In this document: positions 6,961 through 14,996 of the stretch, in pieces | Position numbering within the stretch: the first letter of the stretch is position 1 | Layout: each line of letters opens with the position of its first letter | Assembly: GCA_964439955.1 (NCBI GenBank) | Contig: CAYTPX010000025.1 | Location: 1-28,900, forward strand | DNA from: UBA1794 sp964439955 | GTDB taxonomy: Bacteria > Bacteroidota > Bacteroidia > Bacteroidales > Bacteroidaceae | Reading direction: 5' to 3' | DNA: 28,900 nt | The notes under the pieces: model-generated | Databases searched by the model: none | What the model saw: the letters and a program-made list of their open reading frames with translations, nothing else | What the model was told of the DNA's origin: nothing | Made by a program: the position numbers and the translations under genes

Positions 6961-7689
6961 TTATTTATACTTTCCCGGCAATTCATAGGCCTTTGTCCAA
7001 TACTCCCCGGAGGTAAGTCCAACGCCCTCCAGCTCGGGATATTCATAACGGATCTCACAAGCACTGCGCTTATTGTACATTTGCCAGTAGGTTTCCGCTA
7101 TTTGCGCCGGGGCAAAATAGGAGTCGATGCCTATCGACCCGCATACGGTTACCGTGCCGACGAAGATTCCCCGTGGTTTCAGTTCATCGTGCAGGATGTA
7201 AGCCAGTGTGCGCAACGCCGCCTTGTCGAGTGAAAGCGGGGTGAACTGGGCCATAGGGTGCGTGGCCAGTCCGCCGCCGGTGAAGATGATGGCGCCGTTC
7301 TTCTTGGCGAACTCATCATTTGCTACTTGGCGCACGCAGTCATACGCGCTTGCCACGTCTATCTGGTAGTGGCGCATCAGTTCCGCACCGTCCATTGTCG
7401 CAGGGTTGTCCGCCGCCGTGATGCCTACATTGTATATAAGGACATCCGGCGTACCGAATTGCCGCATCGCCAGTGCGAGGGCGGCGGTCAATGATTCAGG
7501 CTTTGCGGCGTCTGCTTCAAAGGTATGCGTTTCGATGCCTTCGCCTGTGAGTTGTTCTTGATAGGCTTTCAGCGATTGTCCGTTACGAGCCATCAGCACT
7601 ACGCGGAACTTCTCCTGTCCGAATTTCTTTGCCACATGGTTGCCCAGGCCTTGCCCGGCTCCTACCACAATGATTGTCTTTTTGTCCAT
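6961..7689 (-). CDS. Short-chain dehydrogenase/reductase family protein with atypical active site
   Basis: Cytosolic protein of 242 residues with a Rossmann fold. The nucleotide-binding motif is G10-A-G-Q-G14-L-G16, and N87-V-G89 stands for the usual NAG. Ser/Thr at 137 is followed by Gly-rich residues. The canonical YxxxK reads L152-S-L-D-K156: the lysine is kept but the catalytic tyrosine is missing. I believe some Bacteroidales relatives share this kind of change, so it may mark a subfamily rather than damage. The substrate is unknown. It is the first gene of a minus-strand run with the aldo/keto reductase fragment and the transporter. Its leader contains a hairpin at 7797-7819. Confidence 0.85.
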   Translation of the reverse strand: MDKKTIIVVGAGQGLGNHVAKKFGQEKFRVVLMARNGQSLKAYQEQLTGEGIETHTFEADAAKPESLTAALALAMRQFGTPDVLIYNVGITAADNPATMDGAELMRHYQIDVASAYDCVRQVANDEFAKKNGAIIFTGGGLATHPMAQFTPLSLDKAALRTLAYILHDELKPRGIFVGTVTVCGSIGIDSYFAPAQIAETYWQMYNKRSACEIRYEYPELEGVGLTSGEYWTKAYELPGKYK

Positions 7690-8027
7690 AGTATTCTTTA
7701 TGATGGGGTTATAAGTACGTTCTTAATTCCTCCGAAAGATGGGATGGAGGCTCTTTCCTTCCTGCCCATGCCCCAAAGGTGGTTCATGGATGCGGTCGGG
7801 CAGTGTGCGGAACTGCCCGCTTCTGTTTTGCAGTTGCAAAAATAGGGCGGGGATAAAAAGGCGGAGTTGCTGTCGGGCTCAAAGAAGTGTTGCTTTGTGG
7901 CTCAATGAGATTCCCGCCTTTGCCGCCAGCACGGCGGGTAACGGAAGGCAGGGAATCCGTGGATTGGCCCTTATGGGGGCATAAACGGGTTTTCTGCCTG
8001 CCCGGTTTGTAGATTGCGGCGGAACAT
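7690..8027. other. Intergenic region upstream of the SDR gene
   Basis: No gene is supported here. On the minus strand there is a promoter -7 box TATTTTTG (7844 to 7837) without a matching -33 box. Downstream of it on the same strand is an 8-bp hairpin CGGGCAGT/ACTGCCCG (7797-7804, 7812-7819). Both could belong to the transcription start and leader of the SDR operon. Confidence 0.35.
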
Positions 8028-8059
8028 TTTGCTTGGGATAAAGACTTTTTGTAATTTTG
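8028..8059 (+). promoter_or_regulatory. Bacteroidetes housekeeping promoter
   Basis: TTTG (8028-8031), a 20-base spacer, and TAATTTTG (8052-8059) match the Bacteroidetes consensus exactly. Transcription would start near 8065, in front of the structured RNA and the beta-barrel gene. Confidence 0.75.
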
Positions 8060-8064
8060 GGACG

Positions 8065-8292
8065 TAAATTAAAATGGATTGCCTATGTAACATTGCAGAA
8101 ATAGACATAAAGGTAAAGAAGCGTTAGCTTTATTCTTGCTTATCGAAATTCGCCAAATTAAAGTAAGCCACAAGAGTAAAAGTTGATGCTCACGCCATGT
8201 GGCGTGGGCTTTTACTCCGTATATGTGGCAATGGTGTTTGGCGATACCTCGATAAGCGTAGACGAAGTTATTAGTCCACGCTTTTTTATTGT
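8065..8292 (+). ncRNA. Structured RNA, candidate 6S-like (Bacteroidales-1-like) RNA
   Basis: Nested complementary arms form one long rod. They are AAGCGT (8119-8124) with ACGCTT (8278-8283); GCTTATCGA (8138-8146) with TCGATAAGC (8249-8257); CGCCAAA (8151-8157) with TTTGGCG (8237-8243); GCCACA (8167-8172) with TGTGGC (8224-8229); AGTAAAAG (8175-8182) with CTTTTACT (8209-8216); and GCTCACGCC (8188-8196) with GGCGTGGGC (8201-8209), sharing one base with the preceding arm, capped by a tetraloop. A T-run follows (8284-8289). Size, rod shape and a central bubble (8158-8166 opposite 8230-8236) fit 6S RNA, which binds RNA polymerase. The 5' end is inferred from the promoter. It could instead be a long leader of the gene downstream. 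Confidence 0.5.
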
Positions 8293-8358
8293 CTCCTCCG
8301 GCCTTTGGACTACCCAACTAATCATTAAGCAAATGACAATAAATATCAGTAGAATACG

Positions 8359-9081
8359 ATGAAAAAGTTATTATTTACGTTGGTTTTGTGCGTGGCCGGT
8401 TTGGCCTCCGCAGTAGCCCAGAATTATATGGAAGATGTGGTTTACCTGAAAAATGGCAGCGTCATCAGAGGTACGGTTATTGAGCAAGTACCGAATGAGT
8501 CGATTAAAATCCAAACTTCGGATGGGAGCATTTTTGCTTATCCGATAGGTGAGGTGCAGAAAATGACGAAGGAAGCGGCCGTGAATCCTGCCCAATATTC
8601 CAGGACAGGGAGGCAATGGAGCAACAATTTCGCGGCAAAGCAGGGATATGCGGGTTTCGTGGATGTAGGCGGTGGCTTCGGTATAGGTAATAATGCCGGT
8701 CCCTATACGGAAGTTACGACGTCGCATGGTTGTCAAATAATACCGTACCTGTTCGTGGGGGCGGGGTTCGGATTCCATTATGATTTTGACTGGGAAGCCG
8801 CAATCCTTCCGATTTTTGTGGATCTCCGTTGCAACTTCTTGAATAGTAATGTTACGCCATTCGTGGGCATGAAAGTAGGATATTCCGTATTGGATGCGGA
8901 GGGTCTTTATTTTAACCCGAGTATTGGTTGTCGCTTCGGCTTATCTAATAATTTTGCCATGAACGTTACATTCAATTACCAGATGCAAAAAGCTACCTTC
9001 GGCGGGGGCTGGGGGTATTATTATGTAGAAGCCAAGCGCGCTATGAACAATATCGGTTTTAAGATAGGATTTGAGTTTTAA
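8359..9081 (+). CDS. Outer-membrane beta-barrel protein with N-terminal SH3-like strand domain
   Basis: Protein of 240 residues with a Sec signal peptide (MKKLLFTLVLCVAGLASAVAQ, cleavage after AQ, about residue 21). Residues 25-75 (VVYLKNGSVIRGTVIEQVPNESIKI) form a small beta domain seen at the start of many Bacteroidetes envelope proteins. From about 95 to the end the sequence alternates Gly/aromatic strands (GFVDVGGGFGIG, PYLFVGAGFGFHYDF) and closes with GFKIGFEF, whose terminal Phe is typical of barrels inserted by the BAM machinery. Eight strands are plausible. No enzyme motif is visible, and the role is unknown. The gene starts about 70 bases after the structured RNA; no separate promoter was found. 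Confidence 0.8.
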   Translation: MKKLLFTLVLCVAGLASAVAQNYMEDVVYLKNGSVIRGTVIEQVPNESIKIQTSDGSIFAYPIGEVQKMTKEAAVNPAQYSRTGRQWSNNFAAKQGYAGFVDVGGGFGIGNNAGPYTEVTTSHGCQIIPYLFVGAGFGFHYDFDWEAAILPIFVDLRCNFLNSNVTPFVGMKVGYSVLDAEGLYFNPSIGCRFGLSNNFAMNVTFNYQMQKATFGGGWGYYYVEAKRAMNNIGFKIGFEF

Positions 9082-9150
9082 TGGACTCATCCGTATCACG
9101 GGGTTCCCAAGTGTAAGATCCACAGGCATAAAAATAGGTGAACCGTGGCG

Positions 9151-9192
9151 GTCGGCCAAGCGCTTTCGCGGTAGCGAAGGCGTTTGGCCGAC
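9151..9192. terminator. Long hairpin between convergent genes (probable terminator)
   Basis: A 19-bp stem (9151-9169 with 9174-9192, two G-U pairs as plus-strand RNA) is capped by GGTA. It lies between the stop of the beta-barrel gene and the end of the oppositely oriented propeller gene. The T-run after it is weak on both strands. The rest of 9082-9280 shows no gene. Confidence 0.55.
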
Positions 9193-9280
9193 TTCTTGGA
9201 TGCCCTGATTTAACAGATGCGCGGGCTGTGCCCCTCCTGACGTGCTCCCTGCAGCGGTGGAGGGCATGGGGGATGCCGTT

Positions 9281-10813
9281 TTATTCCTTGTAAACGGCTT
9301 TGACGGCTTCGCGCTTGAACGCGCGTGCAAAGCGCTGGGGGCTGATGCCGACGGGTTCTTTCATGAACTCGGGTATGTTGTAGGAACGGTAAAAGTCGTA
9401 GTAGAACTCCGGGTCTTTCTGGGGCAGGGCAAAGGGCTTGCGTGCCTTTCCGTCCTTGTCCACGTAGGCTATGAAAGGGCGGGTGTAGGAACCGTCGATC
9501 CGGCGGGAGCTGACCACCATCCACCGCCCGTTGCTCGACCAAGAGTGGTAGCTCTCCACGTCGGGGGAGTTGATGCCTTCCATTTTCCGTGCCGTGGCTC
9601 GTGCCGTATCGAAGCCCGCCCCTTGGCCGGCTTCCTTGAGGTCCATGATCCACAGGTCGCTGCTCTTGTGCCAGATGTGGAAGTTCCCATAGTCGCCGAG
9701 CGCGAAGACGAGCCACCGCCCGTCGGGCGAGATGCGCGGCAGCGTGGCGCTTTTGCCCAGCGTGTCGGCATCGAATACCAGTTCGCGCGGTCCGAATGTC
9801 TTCGTTCCCGGGTCGTAAGGCATCCGGTACAGGTTGTATCGTATCTCCTTGTAGGCATCCATCAGGGCGCGGTCGCCGCCTTTTTGGTCATAATGGTAAT
9901 GTGCCGAGCAGAAATAGAGGTAATCTCCCTCCGGCGACCACCACGGGAAAGTCTCCAGTTCGTCGGGCTCGTTGGCGGCTATCTGCACCGTATTGGCCTC
10001 CACGTCGTAGAGGATGAGGTCGGAATGGCTGTCCTGCACCTCGACTTTCTCCAAGTCCCTCGTGTGGAACGACTGCCCGGTGATGTTTACGGAATAGGCG
10101 ATGACCTTCTGCTGCGGATGCCAAGCGGGGTAAACGCCGGAAGAAATGACGGCGCTGTCGGCCTTGAGGTCTACTTTGCGCGGCACGCCATCGACCACAA
10201 TCATGGTACCCCCGTAGGTTTGGCGCGCATGGAACTGCATGTTCTTCGTGGAGTAGTTCTGGTAGGAGTGACAGTTGATGCACTGCCCGTCCTCCCCTTC
10301 GGAAGCCAGCATGTTGTTGTATATTTCCGATTCCTCGTAGTTGGTCAGGTTCCGCTGGTTGATGGTCAGTGATTCGTAGGTCACGTAGGACGGCGCGATG
10401 AGGCGGTAGGAGAGGTATTCGTCGATGGATTCCGCGGCCACGTGGTAGGCAAACGGTTCGAAGCGCGTCCATTCCCCCCCGTTCTTGGCGAATACTTCCA
10501 CGGTGATGTCCTTGCCTTTGGCCGCCTCGAGCAAGTCCTTCCAGTCGCCCAGCCCGGGCATCGCCTTCACTCCGGCGCAGACGATTTCTTTGTCCCCGCA
10601 GCGGAAACGGGTCACGAAGTCTTCGCCCTCTTCCTCGATGAGGAAGCGCAAGGGGGCGATGTTGCTGGGTATCGTTACGTCGCAGTAGTCGGGAAAGATG
10701 GCAGGTTTCCGTTGTTGTTCGGTATAAGAGCCGGGCACGTCGGGTTTGCACCCCTCCAGGAAGAGGAGGAACAGGGCGGCGAGGAAGAAGGCGTATCTAC
10801 GGTAGTGTGTCAT
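9281..10813 (-). CDS. PD40/TolB-like beta-propeller lipoprotein with a CxxCH motif
   Basis: Lipoprotein of 510 residues: a membrane-spanning signal with lipobox FLEGC (Cys22). Residues 40-170 are an N-terminal domain of unknown type. C178-I-N-C-H182 is a classical haem c attachment motif, set in GQCINCHSYQNYS. From about 220 onward come WD40-like PD40 propeller blades such as YPAWHPQQKVIAYS, FPWWSPEGDYLYF, LPRISPDGRWLVF and YHSWSSNGRWMVV. The C-terminal segment (YYDFYRSYNIPEFMKEPVGIS) closes the protein. It is probably a periplasm-facing or surface protein; haem binding is inferred from the motif only. It starts 22 bases after the DUF6057 gene in the same operon, and I recall this pair as conserved in Bacteroides. 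Its biological role is not established. Confidence 0.8.
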   Translation of the reverse strand: MTHYRRYAFFLAALFLLFLEGCKPDVPGSYTEQQRKPAIFPDYCDVTIPSNIAPLRFLIEEEGEDFVTRFRCGDKEIVCAGVKAMPGLGDWKDLLEAAKGKDITVEVFAKNGGEWTRFEPFAYHVAAESIDEYLSYRLIAPSYVTYESLTINQRNLTNYEESEIYNNMLASEGEDGQCINCHSYQNYSTKNMQFHARQTYGGTMIVVDGVPRKVDLKADSAVISSGVYPAWHPQQKVIAYSVNITGQSFHTRDLEKVEVQDSHSDLILYDVEANTVQIAANEPDELETFPWWSPEGDYLYFCSAHYHYDQKGGDRALMDAYKEIRYNLYRMPYDPGTKTFGPRELVFDADTLGKSATLPRISPDGRWLVFALGDYGNFHIWHKSSDLWIMDLKEAGQGAGFDTARATARKMEGINSPDVESYHSWSSNGRWMVVSSRRIDGSYTRPFIAYVDKDGKARKPFALPQKDPEFYYDFYRSYNIPEFMKEPVGISPQRFARAFKREAVKAVYKE

Positions 10814-10835
10814 TGTTCCAAGGGTTTAGGGTAGG

Positions 10836-12749
10836 TTAGTTGGTCTGCACGTTGCGGACGAGGAAGTAGAAATACCAGAACGTGTCGCCGAATTCGGGCT
10901 GGAGCATGATGGCGAGTTGCTCTTCCGTGTACTGCCTGCTGGTGGCCGTTGCGGCTTGGAAGCGCGTGAATCGTTGCTTCACGTCGTCGTCTATGGGCAG
11001 TAGTTCGGGATCATACTGCCGTTCGAGGAAAGCGTAGAGCACGGCTGCCTCCTGGTAGTAGCGGGGGATGCGCTGGTGGGTGGCGGCGTAGCTGAAGAAC
11101 CGCGGCCAGAAAAGCTGTATGTCCTTCATGATGAGGGTACACATCATGGATACTTCCTGGTATTCGGCATTGTCTGCCCACGTCCGGGAGAAGAAGTTGA
11201 GCAAGTAAAGCTCGGCGAGGTTCTGGTCGGCATCGAGCTGGTTGCGGTAGATGTAGAGCGGCATGATGTGCTTGTATTCCTCCGTTTGGGCCAGTTTCTC
11301 CGGGTGTTCGAGCAGGTCGAGCTGCTCGTGTGCCCATCCGGCATAGTAGCGCGTCTTGGCGAGCGTGGCCAGGTATTTCCGTGCCACCTGCTTGTCCCCG
11401 GAGAAAATCGAGCACTTGGCCATGTAGCGCAGGTAGTCTATTTTCCACCCGTACTCTACGGCGTCTTCCAATGCCCACCGGTAACAGAAGTTGAATTTGG
11501 CGTAATTGAGGTAAATGGCCTTCCCGCCTACTTGCAGCATGCGTTCGTTGAACGCCGCGTTGGGGCGCGCGCCCCCTTGGTTGAAGCGGAACATTTCGTC
11601 CCCACCCCTTCCGTGGCGCAGGAGTGCCAGGTTGCGGAAGAGCACCATCAGGCGCGTGGGCTCCTGGGGCTCCCTGTAGGAGCGGGTGATGATGTCGTCC
11701 CAGCGTTGCTCCCATGCCGCGCGGTGCATGTAAAGCTCGGCGCGGAAGTTCGGGTCGTCATACCAGAACCAGCGCGCGAAGGCCGCCATGGCCACCAGGA
11801 GCAGCACCTGCGCGCCTATCCAGTAGCGTGTGGCGAGCGGCTTGCGCGGCGCGGGGGACGCTTGCGCCGTCCTTCCGGCCAGGCAAAGCGGCAGGGGCGA
11901 GAGGGCGAGCACGGCATAGGGGAGGTATTGGAGGGCATCGATGTGGAAGGGGATGTAGATGAACGGCAAGAGCCGCACGTATATATAAGGTAGGGATTGC
12001 TGCGTATAGACGTAGTAGTAGGCCACCGGCACGAGCAGGAGGCAGGCCACGGCCAGCGCCCCTTGCAGGCAGCGGGTGCGTACCGGCGCTTCCCCGCGCA
12101 CGGAGAGTATGGCCATATAGAATGAAGCGAGCAGGCCGTAGAACCCGAAGAGCGGGTATCCGGCCATGGCGGCGAGGGGGATGACGGCCCAACGCATGCG
12201 GGGCGTGGCGGCGCGGTAGGCCGCGAGGAGGAGCATAGTGCCGAGGAATCCTACCGTGGGCAGGAAGGGATAGCCCACGGTCTTCATGTGGTATATCCAA
12301 TAGCCCGGTTCGGTGAGGATGGCCATGAGGGCGGCCGGCGCGATCCAGGCGGCGAGCATCCACCGTCGCGGCACGCGGAACAGCCACAGGGACAGGGCAA
12401 AGACGGCCCACCACAGGAGGACGAGCAGGGCGATGCCCAAGGCCGGGTGGTAGAGGAACTGCGTGAGCCACGCCGCGGCGTAGGTGGCCGCCCCTCCGGG
12501 CACGGCCATTTGCTCGCGGAAGAACAGTTCGGTGGGCAGGAACAGCGAGAGCTCCTGCGCGCGGAACAGCATGTCGGCCTGCCCGGAGAGCAGGAACGCG
12601 TAGGACAGGCCGCCCAGGAGGAGGGCAAGCAGCAGGGGCGCGGCTTTTTCCGCGGTGCGGTTGCGCCTGGCGGCCGTGGCAGGTTGCGCGGCGGGCGCTT
12701 GCGCCTGGGCGCGGGCGCGGCGCGGCGGCCGTGGTTTGGATTGGTTCAT
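10836..12749 (-). CDS. DUF6057-type integral membrane protein
   Basis: About 637 residues when started at ATG 12749 (MNQSKPRPP); a further upstream TTG at 12782 was judged less likely. A 35-residue Arg/Ala/Pro/Gln-rich, basic N-terminus is followed by about ten membrane helices up to residue 350. The remaining ~290 residues are soluble and helical, with repeated Tyr/Leu-rich segments that look like TPR-type helices (YLNYAKFNFCYRWALEDA, YLATLAKTRYYAGWAHEQLDLLEHP). The layout fits the Bacteroides family DUF6057; no catalytic residues can be named. The promoter at 12977-12946 lies in front, and the propeller lipoprotein follows after 22 bases, so the two probably work together at the envelope. 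Confidence 0.7.
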   Translation of the reverse strand: MNQSKPRPPRRARAQAQAPAAQPATAARRNRTAEKAAPLLLALLLGGLSYAFLLSGQADMLFRAQELSLFLPTELFFREQMAVPGGAATYAAAWLTQFLYHPALGIALLVLLWWAVFALSLWLFRVPRRWMLAAWIAPAALMAILTEPGYWIYHMKTVGYPFLPTVGFLGTMLLLAAYRAATPRMRWAVIPLAAMAGYPLFGFYGLLASFYMAILSVRGEAPVRTRCLQGALAVACLLLVPVAYYYVYTQQSLPYIYVRLLPFIYIPFHIDALQYLPYAVLALSPLPLCLAGRTAQASPAPRKPLATRYWIGAQVLLLVAMAAFARWFWYDDPNFRAELYMHRAAWEQRWDDIITRSYREPQEPTRLMVLFRNLALLRHGRGGDEMFRFNQGGARPNAAFNERMLQVGGKAIYLNYAKFNFCYRWALEDAVEYGWKIDYLRYMAKCSIFSGDKQVARKYLATLAKTRYYAGWAHEQLDLLEHPEKLAQTEEYKHIMPLYIYRNQLDADQNLAELYLLNFFSRTWADNAEYQEVSMMCTLIMKDIQLFWPRFFSYAATHQRIPRYYQEAAVLYAFLERQYDPELLPIDDDVKQRFTRFQAATATSRQYTEEQLAIMLQPEFGDTFWYFYFLVRNVQTN

Positions 12750-12945
12750 AGGCTTCAAAAGGCTTTCGTCGGTTGTAGGCAAGCCGCGGGTGCGTCAATA
12801 ACACATGCCTTCCCCCGGCGGGGGAAGACGGCATGGCTTCCCGCGGAAGCGGCGGCACTTCCGGGAGAAAGCACCCGGGCTTTTGGCGGGAAGCGGCGAG
12901 GCTTTTTGGGAAAAGCCTTCGTGGTACGGCCTGCAATAACGGCCT
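12750..12945. repeat. G+C-rich intergenic tract sharing blocks with other intergenic regions
   Basis: This leader of the DUF6057 gene has no coding support. It contains runs such as GGAAGCGGCGGCACTTCCGG (from 12842), a CCCGGGCTTTTGGCGGGAAG stretch and GGCTTTTTGGGAAAAGCC (12899-12916, partly self-complementary). Similar wording occurs at 15590-15640, 18425-18500 and 20470-20600. Confidence 0.35.
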
Positions 12946-12977
12946 CAAAATTACGCTTTATTTCACAACCCGCCAAA
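12946..12977 (-). promoter_or_regulatory. Bacteroidetes housekeeping promoter for the DUF6057-propeller operon
   Basis: On the minus strand, TTTG (12977 to 12974), 20 bases, then TAATTTTG (12953 to 12946) is a full consensus match. The leader to ATG 12749 would be about 190 bases. Confidence 0.75.
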
Positions 12978-13070
12978 AAAGTCGGAAGGGAATCGGCTTT
13001 CGCACGGCATGTGGCTGCCCCTGCCGCCTGCTTTCGACGGCCAAGGTGCGCCGGGGTGTGGAAAAATCCG

Positions 13071-13078
13071 TATCTTTG
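13071..13078 (+). promoter_or_regulatory. Promoter -7 element (TATCTTTG) for the EamA-yicC-gmk-nadD operon
   Basis: TATCTTTGCA is the most typical Bacteroidetes -7 box. No TTTG lies at the expected -33 spacing. It lies downstream of the longest possible start of the transporter gene (13009), which argues for a start at 13144 or later. Confidence 0.6.
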
Positions 13079-13143
13079 CACCCGTGGCGCGCGCGCCCTC
13101 CCCCGCGCAGGCGGCGGGGCTGGCGTGCCGTTTTCATGCTGCC

Positions 13144-14079
13144 ATGGACAAAGACATGCGACAACCGGCCTTGGGGCCTGCCCGGGTTTCCTCCGCGGGC
13201 GGAGGCCTTGTGAAGTACCACCTGCTGGCCATTGCCACGTCGGTGGTGTGGGGCACGACGTTTGCCTCCACGAAAATCCTCATCCGCCACGGCCTTACGC
13301 CGGCCACCATCATGTGCCTGCGTTTCCTCCTGGCCTATGCGGGGATGCTTTTCCTCGCGCGCAGCCCGCTGAAGGCGCGCTCGTGGAAGGACGAAGGCCT
13401 GCTTGCGCTGGCTGGCGTCACGGGCGGTTCGCTCTACTTCCTCACGGAGAACACGGCCTTGCGCTACACCACCTCGGCCAACGTGGGCATCCTCGTGGCC
13501 ATCATCCCCTTGGCCACCGCCTTGCTGACGCATGCCGTCGTGCGGGGCGAGCCGTTCCGCCGGAATGTCCTCTACGGGGGTGCTTTGGCCTTGTGCGGCG
13601 TGGCGATGGTGGTGCTCAACGGCCATTTCGTGCTTTCGCTGAACCCGCTGGGCGACATGCTCGCGCTGACGGCCGTCGTGTGCTGGGCGTTCTATGGCAT
13701 CCTGCTCAAGAAGCTGGGGCATTACCCCACGGCTTTCGTGACGCGCAAAGTCTTTTTCTACGGCATCCTCACCATCCTTCCCGCCTTCCTCTTCGAGCCG
13801 TTCAACGCCAGCGGCAGCCTTCTGGGCAATCCGGTGGTAGGGTTCAACCTGCTTTACCTGGGGCTCATCGCCTCGTTGCTCTGCTATTTGAGCTGGAGCC
13901 TCGTGGTGAAGAAGCTGGGAGTGGTGGTGTGTACCAACTATTTATACCTGAACCCCGTCGCCGCGCTCTGCGTCTCTTCGCTCCTCCTGCATGAGCCGCT
14001 CACGCCGGTCGCCCTGTGCGGGTCGGCGCTCATCCTCGTCGGCGTCTATATTTCGGAGAAGGAAAAACACGTCCATTGA
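13144..14079 (+). CDS. EamA/RhaT-family (DMT) transporter
   Basis: Inner-membrane protein of about 311 residues with ten predicted helices in two EamA repeats. Repeat one contains VVWGTTFASTKILI and the glycine-rich ENTALRYTTSANVGILVAIIPL; repeat two contains VVCWAFYGILLKKLG and ends SALILVGVYISEKEK. Proteins of this family export or exchange metabolites; the substrate cannot be read. Start: ATG 13144 was chosen because the promoter box at 13071-13078 excludes earlier starts. GTG 13210 (VKYHLLAIATS), with GGAGG just upstream, would give 289 residues, begins right at the first helix, and may be the true start. It leads the operon with yicC 23 bases downstream. Confidence 0.8.
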   Translation: MDKDMRQPALGPARVSSAGGGLVKYHLLAIATSVVWGTTFASTKILIRHGLTPATIMCLRFLLAYAGMLFLARSPLKARSWKDEGLLALAGVTGGSLYFLTENTALRYTTSANVGILVAIIPLATALLTHAVVRGEPFRRNVLYGGALALCGVAMVVLNGHFVLSLNPLGDMLALTAVVCWAFYGILLKKLGHYPTAFVTRKVFFYGILTILPAFLFEPFNASGSLLGNPVVGFNLLYLGLIASLLCYLSWSLVVKKLGVVVCTNYLYLNPVAALCVSSLLLHEPLTPVALCGSALILVGVYISEKEKHVH

Positions 14080-14102
14080 CAGACAAGAGAAAGGAACAAG
14101 CT

Positions 14103-14978
14103 ATGATATTATCGATGACCGGCTACGGGAGAGCCACGGTGGAACTCCCTTCTGAGAAAATCCATGTAGAAATCAAGTCGCTCAACAGCAAGTCCTTGGA
14201 CTTGTGCGTGCGCGTCGCGCCCCTTTTCCGCGAGCGCGAGATGGAATTGCGCGCCCTCGTCTCGAAGGCGGTGGAGCGCGGGAAGGTCGATTTTACGGTC
14301 TGGGTAGACAAGGAAGGCGCGGCAGCCGCCACGCCCGTCCGTGCCGACCTGGCCAAAGGCTACTACCGTCAGTTCGCGTCCCTTGCCGCGGAACTGGGCA
14401 TTGCCCCGCCCTCGGACTGGTTGGCGCTGCTGGCGCGCATGCCTGACGTGCTCGCCAAGGGCGAGGACGCCACGCTGGACGACGGGCAGTGGCAGGCCGC
14501 ATGCCGGGCCGTGGAGGAGGCTTTGGCCCAACTCACCGCTTTCCGGCGGCAGGAGGGCGCCGCGCTGGAGCAGATGTTCCGCACGAAAATCGGGAACATA
14601 AGCCGCCTCCTGGCCGAAGTGGAGCCCTACGAGCAGGCGCGCGTGGAGAAGATACGCGGTCGCATCGTGGAAAACCTGGAAAAGATAAAGGGCGTGGAGT
14701 ACGACCGCAACCGCCTGGAGCAGGAACTGATCTATTACATCGAGAAACTCGACGTCAGCGAGGAGAAACAGCGCTTGGGCAACCACCTGAAGTACTTCAT
14801 CGACACGCTCGAAGGCGAGCACGGGCAGGGCAAGAAGCTGGGCTTCATAGCCCAAGAGATGGGGCGCGAAATCAATACCCTGGGCAGCAAGTCGAACCAG
14901 GCCGAGATGCAAAACATCGTGGTCCGCATGAAGGATGAGCTGGAACAGATAAAGGAACAAGTGTTGAACGTACTATAA
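14103..14978 (+). CDS. yicC: YicC-family endoribonuclease
   Basis: Protein of 291 residues, close to family length. The N-terminus MILSMTGYGRA and the segment IKSLNSKSLDLCVRVAP are hallmarks of the YicC N-terminal domain. The C-terminal DUF1732 domain carries YDRNRLEQELIYYIEKLDVSEE, HLKYFIDTLEG, GKKLGFIAQEMGREINTLGSKS and ends in IKEQVLNVL. In other bacteria YicC acts as an endoribonuclease involved in small-RNA turnover; that function is carried over here from the family. ATG 14103 was chosen because it places MTGYG at residue 5 as in homologues. It is sandwiched between the transporter and gmk in one operon; a yicC-gmk neighbourhood is common in bacteria. Confidence 0.93.
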   Translation: MILSMTGYGRATVELPSEKIHVEIKSLNSKSLDLCVRVAPLFREREMELRALVSKAVERGKVDFTVWVDKEGAAAATPVRADLAKGYYRQFASLAAELGIAPPSDWLALLARMPDVLAKGEDATLDDGQWQAACRAVEEALAQLTAFRRQEGAALEQMFRTKIGNISRLLAEVEPYEQARVEKIRGRIVENLEKIKGVEYDRNRLEQELIYYIEKLDVSEEKQRLGNHLKYFIDTLEGEHGQGKKLGFIAQEMGREINTLGSKSNQAEMQNIVVRMKDELEQIKEQVLNVL

Positions 14979-14996
14979 AACAACCGCACGGCTACC

